DNA of 64,000 nt from DASQZK01 sp963809925 (lineage in GTDB: Bacteria > Bacteroidota > Bacteroidia > Bacteroidales > GCA-2748055), in NCBI GenBank assembly GCA_963809925.1, contig CAWELH010000005.1, forward strand, positions 248,001 through 312,000. The letters run 5' to 3'. This document shows, in pieces, positions 35,805-43,547 of this stretch. The notes under the pieces were generated by a model. That model had not been told where the DNA came from. It made no database searches and saw only the letters and a list, made by a program, of their open reading frames with translations. Position numbers and translations under genes: made by a program. Positions within the stretch are counted from its first letter, which is position 1. Each line of letters starts with the position of its first letter.

Positions 35805-36482
35805 ATGAGACAGGAGAAAATAAAACTAATACTAGTACTGATCGTTCTTTTGTTTGCTGGTATAGCACCTAACCTGTTTCCTATAGCCCAGGCAGGGATA
35901 GCAAAGCTTTCATCATTGTCAGTACAATTTTTAATTCCGTCAGTCATTCTTATTTTTATTATATTTCTTATCACTCATGTATTAAACTATCAAGATCTTA
36001 AATTACAGATCTTAAATGGCATCCTGGCCGGACTTACAGGCACTATTGGGTTGGAGATCATTCGGGAGATTGGTTTCCATCTCGGCGGCATGCCGGGAGA
36101 TATGCCTAAGTTAATGGGAGTCATGATGCTAAACAGGTTCGCCCTCGGACCCAATTTATGGTCCAATGTGGCGGGTTGGGCATATCACTTCTGGAACGGC
36201 GCTGCATTTGGTATCATTTTCAGTTTGCTCTTTGGAAGGACTAAAATTATTTGGTCTGGGCTATATGCCATCCTGATTGGCACGGGTTTTATGGTAAGCC
36301 CGGTCCCTAAAGCCTTGGGAATTGGATTGTTTGGCCTCCAGTTTAAGGACGGTTACCAGTTCATCCTTACCGTTACTCTGGCTCACATTGCTTTTGGAAC
36401 TATTCTTGGGTTGGTACTACGAAAAATGAATGTCGGAATACCAGGTATCTTTTCCAGAATAAGGCATGCTTTTAATATCTGA
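35805..36482 (+). CDS. Multi-pass membrane protein of unknown function
   Basis: A 225-residue protein with about six hydrophobic segments (IKLILVLIVLLFAGIAPNLF, FLIPSVILIFIIFLITHVL, ILNGILAGLTGTIGLEIIREIGF, FWNGAAFGIIFSLLFG, LYAILIGTGFMV, FILTVTLAHIAFGTILGLVL). It has a conserved-looking loop HLGGMPGDMPKLMGVMMLNRF. No domain was recognised. It precedes an ECF sigma/anti-sigma pair on the same strand after 129 bases. Confidence 0.65.
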   Translation: MRQEKIKLILVLIVLLFAGIAPNLFPIAQAGIAKLSSLSVQFLIPSVILIFIIFLITHVLNYQDLKLQILNGILAGLTGTIGLEIIREIGFHLGGMPGDMPKLMGVMMLNRFALGPNLWSNVAGWAYHFWNGAAFGIIFSLLFGRTKIIWSGLYAILIGTGFMVSPVPKALGIGLFGLQFKDGYQFILTVTLAHIAFGTILGLVLRKMNVGIPGIFSRIRHAFNI

Positions 36483-36611
36483 CTGAAAACGGTTCACATT
36501 CGAGATATCTCCGGTAGGTGAATCACAGATGAAAAATGGGAAACGGGGACACAGGATATAAAAATAAAAATGTTAATTTGCCGGAATACCTGATTAAAAA
36601 CTGGAAAGACA

Positions 36612-37170
36612 ATGCATATCGAGACTAATCTCCTTTCCGAGTGGGTTGAATTGTATACAGGTGATCTTTATTCCTGGGCGCTTCACAAAACATCGGATGC
36701 AGAGCAGGCCAAAGACCTGGTTCAGGATACATTTCTGGCTGCCGCAGAAAAAATAGAAAATTTTAAAGCGGACAGTTCACCTAAGACCTGGCTCCTGGCC
36801 ATACTTGAATCATAAAATTATCGACATTTATCGAAAGAAGGTTAATCAACCTATAAGTTATGACAACCAGGCTCATATGGGATTCTTTGATGGAAATGGC
36901 AGCTGGCTTACCGATAAAAGACCCAGGGACTGGCATGATGATGAACAACACCTGGTTGATGATGCCGATTTTCAGAACGTTCTGAATACATGTCTGGATG
37001 CACTACCGGAAAAATGGAATCTTTGTGTAAAACTGAAATATCTTATGGAGAAAAGTGGCGATGAAATTTGTCATGAACTGGAAATTACTCCGTCCAATTT
37101 CTGGCAGATCCTGCACAGAGCGAAACTACAGTTAAGAGATTGTATTGAAGTCAACTGGTATAAAGATTAG
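36612..37170 (+). pseudogene. ECF RNA polymerase sigma factor with a one-base frameshift
   Basis: The first frame encodes region 2 (ETNLLSEWVELYTGDLYSWALHK, AEQAKDLVQDTFLAAAEKIENF, SPKTWLLAIL) and stops at TAA 36813-36815. The second frame (from about 36808) continues NHKIIDIYRKK and then region 4 (CLDALPEKWNLCVKLKYLMEKSGDEICHELEITPSNFWQILHRAK). Removing G36807 restores the family sequence KTWLLAILNHKIIDIYR, so one base has been inserted. The zinc anti-sigma gene follows after 7 bases. If the insertion is real the regulator is dead; if it is a sequence error the unit is an intact ECF/anti-sigma pair. Confidence 0.88.
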
Positions 37171-37177
37171 AGGTAAC

Positions 37178-37444
37178 ATGAGAAAAATAATGAACATATT
37201 TTTTCTGTCCTGTCTGAGAGCAACTGAGCTGATGGAAAAAAAGCTGCATTTTCGACTGAACCGGGTTGAAAAAATTCAATTAAGAATGCATACGATGATG
37301 TGCGATGCCTGTCCACGATATGAGGATCAGACAGAGATCATAGAGAAAGGTATTGCCTCAGCCCAGAGAGAAGAGCTGTCTGATTCAGAGCTTGAGCAAT
37401 TAAAGACTTTAATTTCAAAGAGACTGGAAGATCTGAATAAATAA
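37178..37444 (+). CDS. Small zinc-binding anti-sigma factor (ZAS-like)
   Basis: An 88-residue protein with the zinc motif H-x3-C-x2-C in RMHTMMCDACPRY and the preceding CLRATELMEKKLHFRLNRVEKIQL helix characteristic of small Bacteroidota anti-sigma proteins that partner ECF factors. It starts 7 bases after the stop of the ECF gene. It has no membrane segment, so it would be a soluble antagonist. An earlier in-frame codon at 37145 lies within the sigma gene and was not used. Confidence 0.75.
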   Translation: MRKIMNIFFLSCLRATELMEKKLHFRLNRVEKIQLRMHTMMCDACPRYEDQTEIIEKGIASAQREELSDSELEQLKTLISKRLEDLNK

Positions 37445-37520
37445 GCTCGGCATTCCGGTTTCACTCTCTCATCTCGCGTCTCCTTTCACGCTGAAATATC
37501 ATATCTCGATAATTTGACTT

Positions 37521-38210
37521 ATGCATATCCCCGAATACCATATCACAAAAAACAATCACCTACCAATATCAAAGTTCAGGGATATGGATTACCTGTCAGT
37601 AAGCAAGTTTGATATACCGATTGAATTGATGATGGAAAATGCAGGATTGCAACTGGCCAGGCTGGTTACTCATGTGATGAAAGCCAATGGTAAAGTGTTC
37701 ATTGGTATTGGGACAGGGAATAATGGCGGTGGCGGTCTGGTAGCAGCAAGGCGTCTGGCCGGATGGGGTTACAGTGTATTTTTGGATCTTCCCGAAAAAG
37801 TGCTAAAACCTTTGCCGGAAATTCAATATAAAAGAGCCCTGGCAGCCGGCGCAAAAGATAAACCGGGTGATAACCCGGATATATTTATTGACGCCTATCT
37901 CGGCTTCTCTCAGCACCTGCCTCTATCTGAAAATTTCCAATATGCCGTTGAACGTGCAAACAGGTTACCTTGTCCTAAAATTTCACTTGATATTCCAACA
38001 GGATTCCATCCTAAAAAAGGGACAAGTGAGTTTAATCCGGGAATAATTTTAACGCTTGGTGCCATGAAAACCGAGTTGTTATCCTTAGCTGGCCATACCA
38101 GTCTTTATCTGGCGGATTTGGGTCTGCCGTTCTCAATATACCGGGAATTTGGTATTGAATTGCCTCCTGCATTCAGAATTAGCGGACTGATACATTGCGT
38201 GATAGAATAG
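37521..38210 (+). CDS. YjeF N-domain protein, NAD(P)HX epimerase-like, altered motif
   Basis: A 229-residue single-domain protein of the YjeF_N / NAD(P)HX epimerase family, which repairs hydrated NAD(P)H. Visible features are MMENAGLQLARLV near residue 40, the Rossmann-like GIGTGNNGGGGLVAARRL (about 70-87), DAYLGFS and SLDIPTGF. In normal epimerases the nucleotide loop reads GNNGGDG; here the Asp is Gly, a change in a strictly kept motif. The C-terminal dehydratase domain usually fused in bacteria is absent. Epimerase activity is therefore uncertain. Confidence 0.75.
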   Translation: MHIPEYHITKNNHLPISKFRDMDYLSVSKFDIPIELMMENAGLQLARLVTHVMKANGKVFIGIGTGNNGGGGLVAARRLAGWGYSVFLDLPEKVLKPLPEIQYKRALAAGAKDKPGDNPDIFIDAYLGFSQHLPLSENFQYAVERANRLPCPKISLDIPTGFHPKKGTSEFNPGIILTLGAMKTELLSLAGHTSLYLADLGLPFSIYREFGIELPPAFRISGLIHCVIE

Positions 38211-38324
38211 CCGTATCCGGTTCTCCCCCTATTAAAATCAAAAATATTCTATTTCCATTGTCAGGATTCCTCACTTCCTGCGACTATTCTCACAACTCAA
38301 TGCACTTATAAAAATTATAACAAC

Positions 38325-38519
38325 ATGAAAACAACAAGATCAATTATTTCAAGCGCAGTATTCGTATTTCTATTTGCAGTTGCAGCAAGTGCTCAAACTG
38401 AACCAAAAGTAATTGCCGTTATTAACAGTGCCGATTGGTGTTCAGTTTGCAAAGCAAATGGAGAGCGGTGCCAGCAACTGGAAGCCGCCCTTGCCCTGGC
38501 AAAAAAAGGCGCAGAATAA
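38325..38519 (+). pseudogene. Truncated exported thioredoxin-like protein
   Basis: A 64-residue reading with a signal peptide (SSAVFVFLFAVAASAQ), the thioredoxin-like strand KVIAVINSADWC and the CxxC-type motif SADWCSVCKANGERC. It then jumps to LEAALALAKKGAE and stops. Relatives are about 150-170 residues long, so most of the thioredoxin fold is missing. An internal deletion that kept the frame is the likely explanation. Active as a redox protein only if the short form folds, which is doubtful. Confidence 0.55.
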
Positions 38520-38662
38520 TTTTTTCGGTTCCAAAAGGCGGGTGACTTATTAGTTACCCGCACTTTAATTCATAAGTTAAACCATTATCTGGTAAATCAC
38601 GGATCTGTTTTTAAGAAACATGACATATCAACATGCCGATAAAATTTATATCAAAAATTATT

Positions 38663-38947
38663 ATGAAAGCAATTTGGAATGAGAAAGTCATCGCTGAAAG
38701 CGAAGACATCGTAAACGTTGAAGGAAACAGCTATTTTCCTGTAGCATCAGTTAAAAAAGAATACCTTAATAAAAGTGATTTACGTACAGTATGTCATTGG
38801 AAAGGCACAGCCTCCTATTATGATATAGTGGTCGAAGGCAAGAGAAATGAGAATGCAGCCTGGTACTATTCAGAACCTTCTAAACTTGCAGAGAGTATAA
38901 AGGGCCGTATTGCATTCTGGAAAGGAGTCCGGATTGTCAGGAACTGA
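38663..38947 (+). CDS. DUF427 family protein
   Basis: A 94-residue protein with the full DUF427 pattern: MKAIWNEKVIAESEDIVNVEGNSYFP, YLNKSDLRTVCHWKGTASYYDI and NAAWYYSEPSKLAESIKGRIAFWKGV. These small beta-rich proteins occur in bacteria and fungi; their function is unknown. Start ATG 38663 fits the family N-terminus MKA; ten upstream in-frame residues were excluded. Confidence 0.92.
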   Translation: MKAIWNEKVIAESEDIVNVEGNSYFPVASVKKEYLNKSDLRTVCHWKGTASYYDIVVEGKRNENAAWYYSEPSKLAESIKGRIAFWKGVRIVRN

Positions 38948-39137
38948 AAATATGGATTGATCTAATTTTACTTCAAGGGCCCATCGACTCAGGTATCCCT
39001 AAAAAATTAACTTGTAATCAGTACCTTCCATTAATTCCATAACTTTATAACTCCAGCGAAAGATGCAAATCTTTAGTAAATTGTATATCAGTCAAATCCT
39101 AATACAATATTCCTGAGTCAAACATGGTTTAATCTCC

Positions 39138-39983
39138 ATGAAAGAAATGGTAATTCTTTGCTATTTTATTTTCGCGGAAATAATTTATATCAACGGGCAG
39201 GAATGGTGTAAACCAGTAAAATCTTTTGAACCTGATAAATTTTTTTCCAGTATGGATAAACTATCCAATGACCGTTTCTGTCATACCATAAGCCCTGTAA
39301 TTACAAAATATGGACATACTCAGATAGAAAGTGTATTATTCTTAAGAGATCAGTACTATGCAGATCACCAATTAAATGAAGATCATACGTCTTCAACGCT
39401 TAACGCCTACTCCGGCCTGAAAATCAAACGCGCCCTTCCTGGAAATTTGGAAATGGATTTGAGCCTGACAGACATTATCGTCAAAACAGGCAAGGAAATA
39501 AGTGAGTACGGAGGCCCAAATCTTATGTCAAGGTTCTCGGTCGGTTCTAAATACAGTCTATCCAATTCCGGAAACAGGAATGCGAAACTGGCTTTTTCCG
39601 GACGGGTAAGCATACCCCTGCATGACACCTTAAAAACAAATTTAATATCTGAAGCAAGAATATTATGTTCCATTTCTATATCCAGATATTTGCAACTAAC
39701 CGGCAATCTGGGTGGCGCAAATATCAACAAGACAAACAATACTCTGATCTATGCCTTCGAGATGAAATGGATCACCTTCAAAAGACTTGAACTCATCACT
39801 GAATTTTACGATAACTACATCAATGCCATATCTTTAAACAACCCAAACAAAAGATGGCTTGCCGGCATCGGTTATTATGCAAGAGAAAATTTTTATCTCT
39901 ATTCAACTTTTGAACATGGACTGCATAGCGAAGATATGCTAAACAAAGGAAGAGTTGATATGGGATTGGCTTACCGATTTTAA
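39138..39983 (+). CDS. Outer-membrane beta-barrel protein, transporter-like
   Basis: A 281-residue protein with a short signal (MKEMVILCYFIFAEIIYINGQ) and alternating hydrophobic strands throughout (ESVLFLRDQYYADHQL, LAFSGRVSIPL, LYAFEMKWITFKRLELITEFYDNY, RVDMGLAYRF). The terminal aromatic residue and the glycine-rich turns fit a barrel like the MetA-pathway/phenol-transport-related family. The substrate is unknown. The frame stays open for another 73 codons after the TAA, but this overlaps a probable IlvD remnant on the other strand. Confidence 0.65.
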   Translation: MKEMVILCYFIFAEIIYINGQEWCKPVKSFEPDKFFSSMDKLSNDRFCHTISPVITKYGHTQIESVLFLRDQYYADHQLNEDHTSSTLNAYSGLKIKRALPGNLEMDLSLTDIIVKTGKEISEYGGPNLMSRFSVGSKYSLSNSGNRNAKLAFSGRVSIPLHDTLKTNLISEARILCSISISRYLQLTGNLGGANINKTNNTLIYAFEMKWITFKRLELITEFYDNYINAISLNNPNKRWLAGIGYYARENFYLYSTFEHGLHSEDMLNKGRVDMGLAYRF

Positions 39984-40128
39984 AGATGGCATGCCCTGAA
40001 AACTTTTACCTACGACAACCACCTCGGCATTTTTCATATCATTTTCATTCGGCCCGATGGCATGAAGCATAGCCTCCGTATCTGGAACAGCAATGCTGAT
40101 AATTATACCGTAAATGTCTGGACAAGAA
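39984..40128 (-). pseudogene. Short remnant resembling the N-terminus of dihydroxy-acid dehydratase
   Basis: On the minus strand the frame reads TEAMLHAIGPNEND followed by MKNAEVVVVGKSFQGMP. Aligned without gaps to IlvD of this window (QAMLYAIGMNESD, then LRKAQVGIVSTGFQGNP) it keeps 17 of 35 positions by my count. The frame is closed by TGA upstream of 40128 and runs into the outer-membrane gene at its other end. The plus strand is also open here, so the assignment is tentative. Confidence 0.4.
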
Positions 40129-40325
40129 CGATATCACATATCAATGGAGTTTGGGAAGACAGAGGTACTATTGAACCGGATCACAGAAATATCGGCTCCC
40201 TATGAAGTTTTTAATAAAGGCACATTGCCGGAGAGCAGTTTAACTGGTCATAAACCTTTTAAATCATATAATTTCTATAATTTAGTCATGATGATTAAAA
40301 TATGATCAAACCAAAATTTTTCACG

Positions 40326-42557
40326 ATGAAAATACCCCTGATTTTTATTTTTATGCTGGCAATAATGCAGCTATCAATAGGTCAATCACCCGCTATTTTC
40401 GGGTTCTATAAAAATCATGTTGAAAAGGAACTTAATCTTGAATCAGCGTTCGATAAAAATTTAAGCAGTGAAAATATTGGGCAGACCATAAAAAAATTAT
40501 CGGCTGAACCTCACCATCTGGGATCTCCTGGAAGTAAAAAAAATGCCGAATACATTTTAAGCCTTTTTAAGGGATGGGGTTGGGACGCAAACATTGAAAC
40601 GTTTTATGTTTTGTTCCCTACACCAAAAACAAGATTACTCGAAATGACTTCTCCAACGACATATAAAGCTTTATTAAAAGAACCGGCCTTAAAGGAAGAT
40701 GCCACATCGGGACAGTCAGGGCAACTGGATACCTATAATGCCTATAGCGCTGACGGGGATGTAACGGCTGAATTGGTATTCGTTAATTACGGACTTCCCG
40801 AAGACTACAAAATTCTCGATAAAATGGGTGTCAATGTCAAAGGTAAAATAGTGATCGCCAAATACGGTCATAGCTGGAGAGGGATCAAACCCAAAGTAGC
40901 ACAGGAACACGGGGCTGTAGGCTGCATAATATACAGTGACCCTGCCGATGATGGTTACTTTCAGGGCGATATGTATCCGAAAGGTGCATTTATAAATGAA
41001 TACGAGGTGCAACGAGGGTCAGTAGTCGATTTGTCGATTTATCCTGGTGATCCACTGACACCGGGTACAGGTGCTGTAAAAGATGCCAAAAGACTTGAAC
41101 GGGCCGGAGCTCCCAGCCTTTTAAAGATCCCTGTCCTCCCTATTAGTTATCATGATGCTGCTCCACTGCTCGAAGCTTTGGAAGGTCCGGCAGTTCCGGT
41201 GAGCTGGCACGGGGGATTGCCATTTGCGTACCACATTGGCCCGGGAAAAGCCACGGTTCATCTGGAAGTTTCATTTAACTGGGATCAGGTGCCCTGCTAT
41301 GATATAATAGCAAAAATTCCGGGAGAAAAATTTCCTGATGAATGGATCATCAGGGGAAATCACCAGGATGCCTGGGTGAATGGTGCAGCTGACCCGGTGA
41401 GTGGATTGGCTCCATTGCTTGAAGAAGCCAAATCGATGGGGACACTGCTAAAATCAGGCTGGAAACCTGACAGGACCATTGTTTATTGTGTCTGGGATGG
41501 TGAGGAACCCGGGTTACTTGGTTCCACCGAATGGGTGGAAGAGCATCAAAATGAACTCAGGGAAAAAGCGGTGATTTATATTAACTCCGACGGCAATGGA
41601 CGAGGGTTCCTGTATGCTGAGGGATCACATGCCCTGGAACCTTTTATGGACGAGATAACCAAAAATGTGATTGACCCGCAAACCAAAGCAAGTGTTTTTG
41701 AAAGAAGGAAAGCACATGAAATTATTTCTACAGGAAACATGGATGCAAGGAAAAAACTTTGGGCCGAGAACGACTTAAAACTGAGTGCATTGGGATCAGG
41801 ATCGGATTATAGTTCTTTTTTACAACATGCAGGCATTCCTTCTTTAAACCTGGGATTCGGAGGAGAAGACAATGGGGGTGAATACCATTCGATATACGAT
41901 TCATATGATATGTATATCCGTTTTAAGGATCCTGGTTTTCACTACGGAGTGGCTCTTGCCGAAACAGTGGGTCATGCAGTATTACGCATGTCGGAAGCTG
42001 ACGGCCTGCCTTTTGACTTTACACATCTGTATAAAACAGTGGATAAATATGTAAGTGAATTGACCGACCTTCTCAGTAGCACTCGTGAAAACACTGAATT
42101 AGAAAATGAGATCATTCATGCCAGGTATTACCAGATTGGTGAAGACCCGACAAAGGGTTATAAGGTCCCTGCTACTGGAACGGAAGTTCCTTATCTTGAT
42201 TTTTCACCTTTACAAAATGCACTCGCACATCTCCAAAAAAGTACGGATTCTCTGCAAGTTGCTTACCGTGAAAAACTTCAGGAAAATAATATCGACAATA
42301 CATTTAACCAGGCACTTTACAGGGCTGAGCAACAATTACTGAATAATAACGGTTTGCCGGGAAGGGAATGGTATAAACATTCGTTATATGCACCGGGATA
42401 TTATACGGGATACGGAGTAAAGACTATGCCAGGAATCAGGGAAGCCATTGAACAAAAAGACTGGAAACTTGCACAACAACAAATCGAAACGGATGCACAG
42501 ATCCTGGAAGGGCTTGCTGGGTATTTTGATAATTTATGTTTGGAAGAGCAGCCTTAA
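40326..42557 (+). CDS. M28B metallopeptidase, glutamate carboxypeptidase II / transferrin-receptor-like
   Basis: A 743-residue exported protein (signal MKIPLIFIFMLAIMQLSIGQ). It has a PA domain at about 100-330 (VNVKGKIVIAKYGHSWRG, HGAVGCIIYSDPADDGY). The M28 peptidase domain has its zinc ligands in the spacing of human GCPII: GNHQDAWVNGAADPVSG (His about 346, Asp about 356), WDGEEPGLLGS (Glu about 393 and 394), NSDGNG (Asp about 422) and EYHSIYDSYDMY (His about 521). A C-terminal transferrin-receptor-like dimerisation domain follows. It should remove C-terminal acidic or other residues from peptides outside the cytoplasm. ATG 40302 is an alternative start. Confidence 0.93.
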   Translation: MKIPLIFIFMLAIMQLSIGQSPAIFGFYKNHVEKELNLESAFDKNLSSENIGQTIKKLSAEPHHLGSPGSKKNAEYILSLFKGWGWDANIETFYVLFPTPKTRLLEMTSPTTYKALLKEPALKEDATSGQSGQLDTYNAYSADGDVTAELVFVNYGLPEDYKILDKMGVNVKGKIVIAKYGHSWRGIKPKVAQEHGAVGCIIYSDPADDGYFQGDMYPKGAFINEYEVQRGSVVDLSIYPGDPLTPGTGAVKDAKRLERAGAPSLLKIPVLPISYHDAAPLLEALEGPAVPVSWHGGLPFAYHIGPGKATVHLEVSFNWDQVPCYDIIAKIPGEKFPDEWIIRGNHQDAWVNGAADPVSGLAPLLEEAKSMGTLLKSGWKPDRTIVYCVWDGEEPGLLGSTEWVEEHQNELREKAVIYINSDGNGRGFLYAEGSHALEPFMDEITKNVIDPQTKASVFERRKAHEIISTGNMDARKKLWAENDLKLSALGSGSDYSSFLQHAGIPSLNLGFGGEDNGGEYHSIYDSYDMYIRFKDPGFHYGVALAETVGHAVLRMSEADGLPFDFTHLYKTVDKYVSELTDLLSSTRENTELENEIIHARYYQIGEDPTKGYKVPATGTEVPYLDFSPLQNALAHLQKSTDSLQVAYREKLQENNIDNTFNQALYRAEQQLLNNNGLPGREWYKHSLYAPGYYTGYGVKTMPGIREAIEQKDWKLAQQQIETDAQILEGLAGYFDNLCLEEQP

Positions 42558-42680
42558 AAGCATTATTCTCAGGTCACCGAAGAACAGGTTAAAGCCCTGG
42601 AGCCGGTCTCTGCCATTCATCTGAAATCTTCCATGCCAGGTGCTGACCCGGAAGGGCTGTTCATTGCTCCGAATGAATAA
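42558..42680 (+). other. In-frame protein-like extension after the M28 stop codon
   Basis: Directly after TAA (42555-42557) the same frame continues 40 codons as HYSQVTEEQVKALEPVSAIH and then LKSSMPGADPEGLFIAPNE to TAA at 42678-42680. It reads as real protein, but I do not recognise it and it is not part of the GCPII-like fold. It may be the tail of a second, deleted gene or a former C-terminal extension cut off by a new stop. Confidence 0.35.
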
Positions 42681-42857
42681 GGTTTGTGACCATTCTGGAA
42701 TACATTGACCTCGAATTATGGAGATTAATTACGATTTTAGAAAAATCACCCGTCCGGTGTCATTAATACCAAAAACTAATTCCCGGAATCCGATGAAATT
42801 GGCTGTTTAACTTAATAACCACTTAATTGCTTTTTCTTTAGATGAACTCAATTTTCA

Positions 42858-42890
42858 TTTGTCTGAATAAGAAATAAAATATTATATTTG
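42858..42890 (+). promoter_or_regulatory. Bacteroidota-type promoter upstream of the tRNA region
   Basis: A -33 element TTTG (42858-42861) and a -7 element TATATTTG (42883-42890, matching TAnnTTTG) are separated by 21 bases, within the range for Bacteroidota sigma-ABfr promoters. Transcription would start near 42897 and run through the tRNA-like copy at 42948 and the tRNA-Met at 43037. Confidence 0.7.
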
Positions 42891-42947
42891 CAGCCCTAAT
42901 AACATACTTCTGTATGCAGCAATAATTACAAAAGTATGTACAAAGGT

Positions 42948-43017
42948 GGCAAGGTAACTCAGATGCTTAGAGCGTCCCGATAAAATCGGGAAGGTCGACA
43001 GAGTTTCAAACCTATAG
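42948..43017 (+). pseudogene. Degenerate tRNA-like sequence with palindrome in place of the anticodon arm
   Basis: The start GGCAAGGTAACTCAG and the D-arm-like GCTTAGAGCG parallel the intact tRNA 89 bases downstream. Where the anticodon arm should be, the palindrome TCCCGATAAAATCGGGA (42975-42991) is present; AGGTCGACAGAGTTTCAAA then mimics the T-arm. The acceptor stem does not close. It is a decayed tRNA copy. Confidence 0.6.
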
Positions 43018-43036
43018 AAAAAATAGTTGATATAAT

Positions 43037-43110
43037 GGCGAGGTAGCTCAGCTGGTTAGAGCGCATGATTCATAATCATGAGGTCGCGAGTTCAAGTCTC
43101 GCTCTCGCTA
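43037..43110 (+). tRNA. tRNA-Met (anticodon CAT)
   Basis: A complete cloverleaf: acceptor GGCGAGG pairing with TCTCGCT (two G-U pairs), D-arm GCTC-AGCTGGTTA-GAGC, anticodon arm CATGA-TTCATAA-TCATG with anticodon CAT at 43071-43073 (approximately), a variable loop, and T-arm GCGAG-TTCAAGT-CTCGC. The CCA is not encoded. CAT may read Met (elongator) or, if modified, Ile (AUA); the initiator features are absent. A terminator follows at once. Confidence 0.9.
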
Positions 43111-43114
43111 CTTT

Positions 43115-43147
43115 AAAAGGCTTCAATTTATCTTGAAGCCTTTTTTT
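43115..43147 (+). terminator. Terminator after tRNA-Met
   Basis: The stem AAAAGGCTTCAA (43115-43126) pairs with TTGAAGCCTTTT (43133-43144) around the loop TTTATC and is followed by a run of seven T residues. Confidence 0.9.
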
Positions 43148-43160
43148 ATTATCTTTAATT

Positions 43161-43430
43161 ATGCCATTTTATGTTTATATACTTCAGAGTAAAGTTAAGG
43201 ATCGCTATTATGTCGGCTATTGTGCTGACATAGAAACCCGTCTTTACAAGCATAATTGCGGTTCCACACCGTCTACAAAACCTTACCGGCCCTGGAAGCT
43301 TGTCTATTCTGAAGAATATGCTTCCAAGACTGATGCGCTGAAAAGATAGAAGCAAATTAAAAAAATGAAAAGCAAAACCTTTATTCAAAACTTAATTGCC
43401 TCTAAGAGAGAGGGTAGCTCAGCTGGTTAG
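43161..43430 (+). pseudogene. GIY-YIG endonuclease-like gene with premature stop
   Basis: MPFYVYILQSKVKDRYYVGY carries the GIY-YIG start (VYILQS...YYVGY), followed by RLYKHNCGSTPSTKPYRPWKLVYSEEY and KTDALKR. A TAG at 43347-43349 interrupts the conserved end; beyond it the same frame continues KQIKKMKSKTFIQNLI, the normal tail of this family, and then reads into the tRNA-like sequence at 43408. The change looks like a single-base nonsense mutation (GAG to TAG). Intact members are about 85-100 residues and often lie next to tRNA genes. Confidence 0.8.
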
Positions 43431-43482
43431 AGCGTCCCGATAGTAATCGGGAAGGTCGCGAGTTCAAGTCTCGCTCTCGCTA
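43408..43482 (+). pseudogene. tRNA-like copy with CCCGAT/ATCGGG palindrome replacing the anticodon arm
   Basis: GTAGCTCAGCTGGTTAGAGCG and GGTCGCGAGTTCAAGTCTCG with the following CTCTCGCTAC are identical to the intact tRNA-Met, but the anticodon arm is exchanged for TCCCGATAGTAATCGGGA (43435-43452). The 5' acceptor strand (GAGAGGG) no longer pairs with the 3' strand. No standard 7-base anticodon loop can form, so it is not a functional tRNA as read. Confidence 0.75.
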
Positions 43483-43484
43483 CA

Positions 43485-43519
43485 AAAAAGCCAGTGCAAT
43501 AAAATTGCACTGGCTTTTT
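43485..43519 (+). terminator. Terminator after second tRNA-like copy
   Basis: GCCAGTGCAAT pairs with ATTGCACTGGC over 11 bases around AAA, flanked by A5 on the left and T5 on the right. This is a strong bidirectional intrinsic terminator. Confidence 0.9.
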
Positions 43520-43547
43520 CTATTTTTATCAGATGAATTTTCTGTAG

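Noticed and set aside
36800..36815. Programmed ribosomal frameshift in the ECF gene
   Set aside because: There is no slippery heptamer, stimulatory hairpin or internal Shine-Dalgarno sequence at the site; a simple one-base insertion is more likely.
40114..40305. 63-codon plus frame before the M28 peptidase gene
   Set aside because: AT-rich, no signal or domain; it overlaps the probable IlvD remnant and the peptidase promoter region.
39983..43349. Alternative genetic code or stop-codon read-through
   Set aside because: Three genes here have open in-frame continuations after TAA or TAG, but all other genes stop normally at all three stop codons and the continuations are short, so chance, decay and one nonsense mutation explain them.
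43408..43482. Second functional tRNA gene
   Set aside because: The acceptor stem does not pair and the replaced anticodon arm cannot give a seven-base loop.
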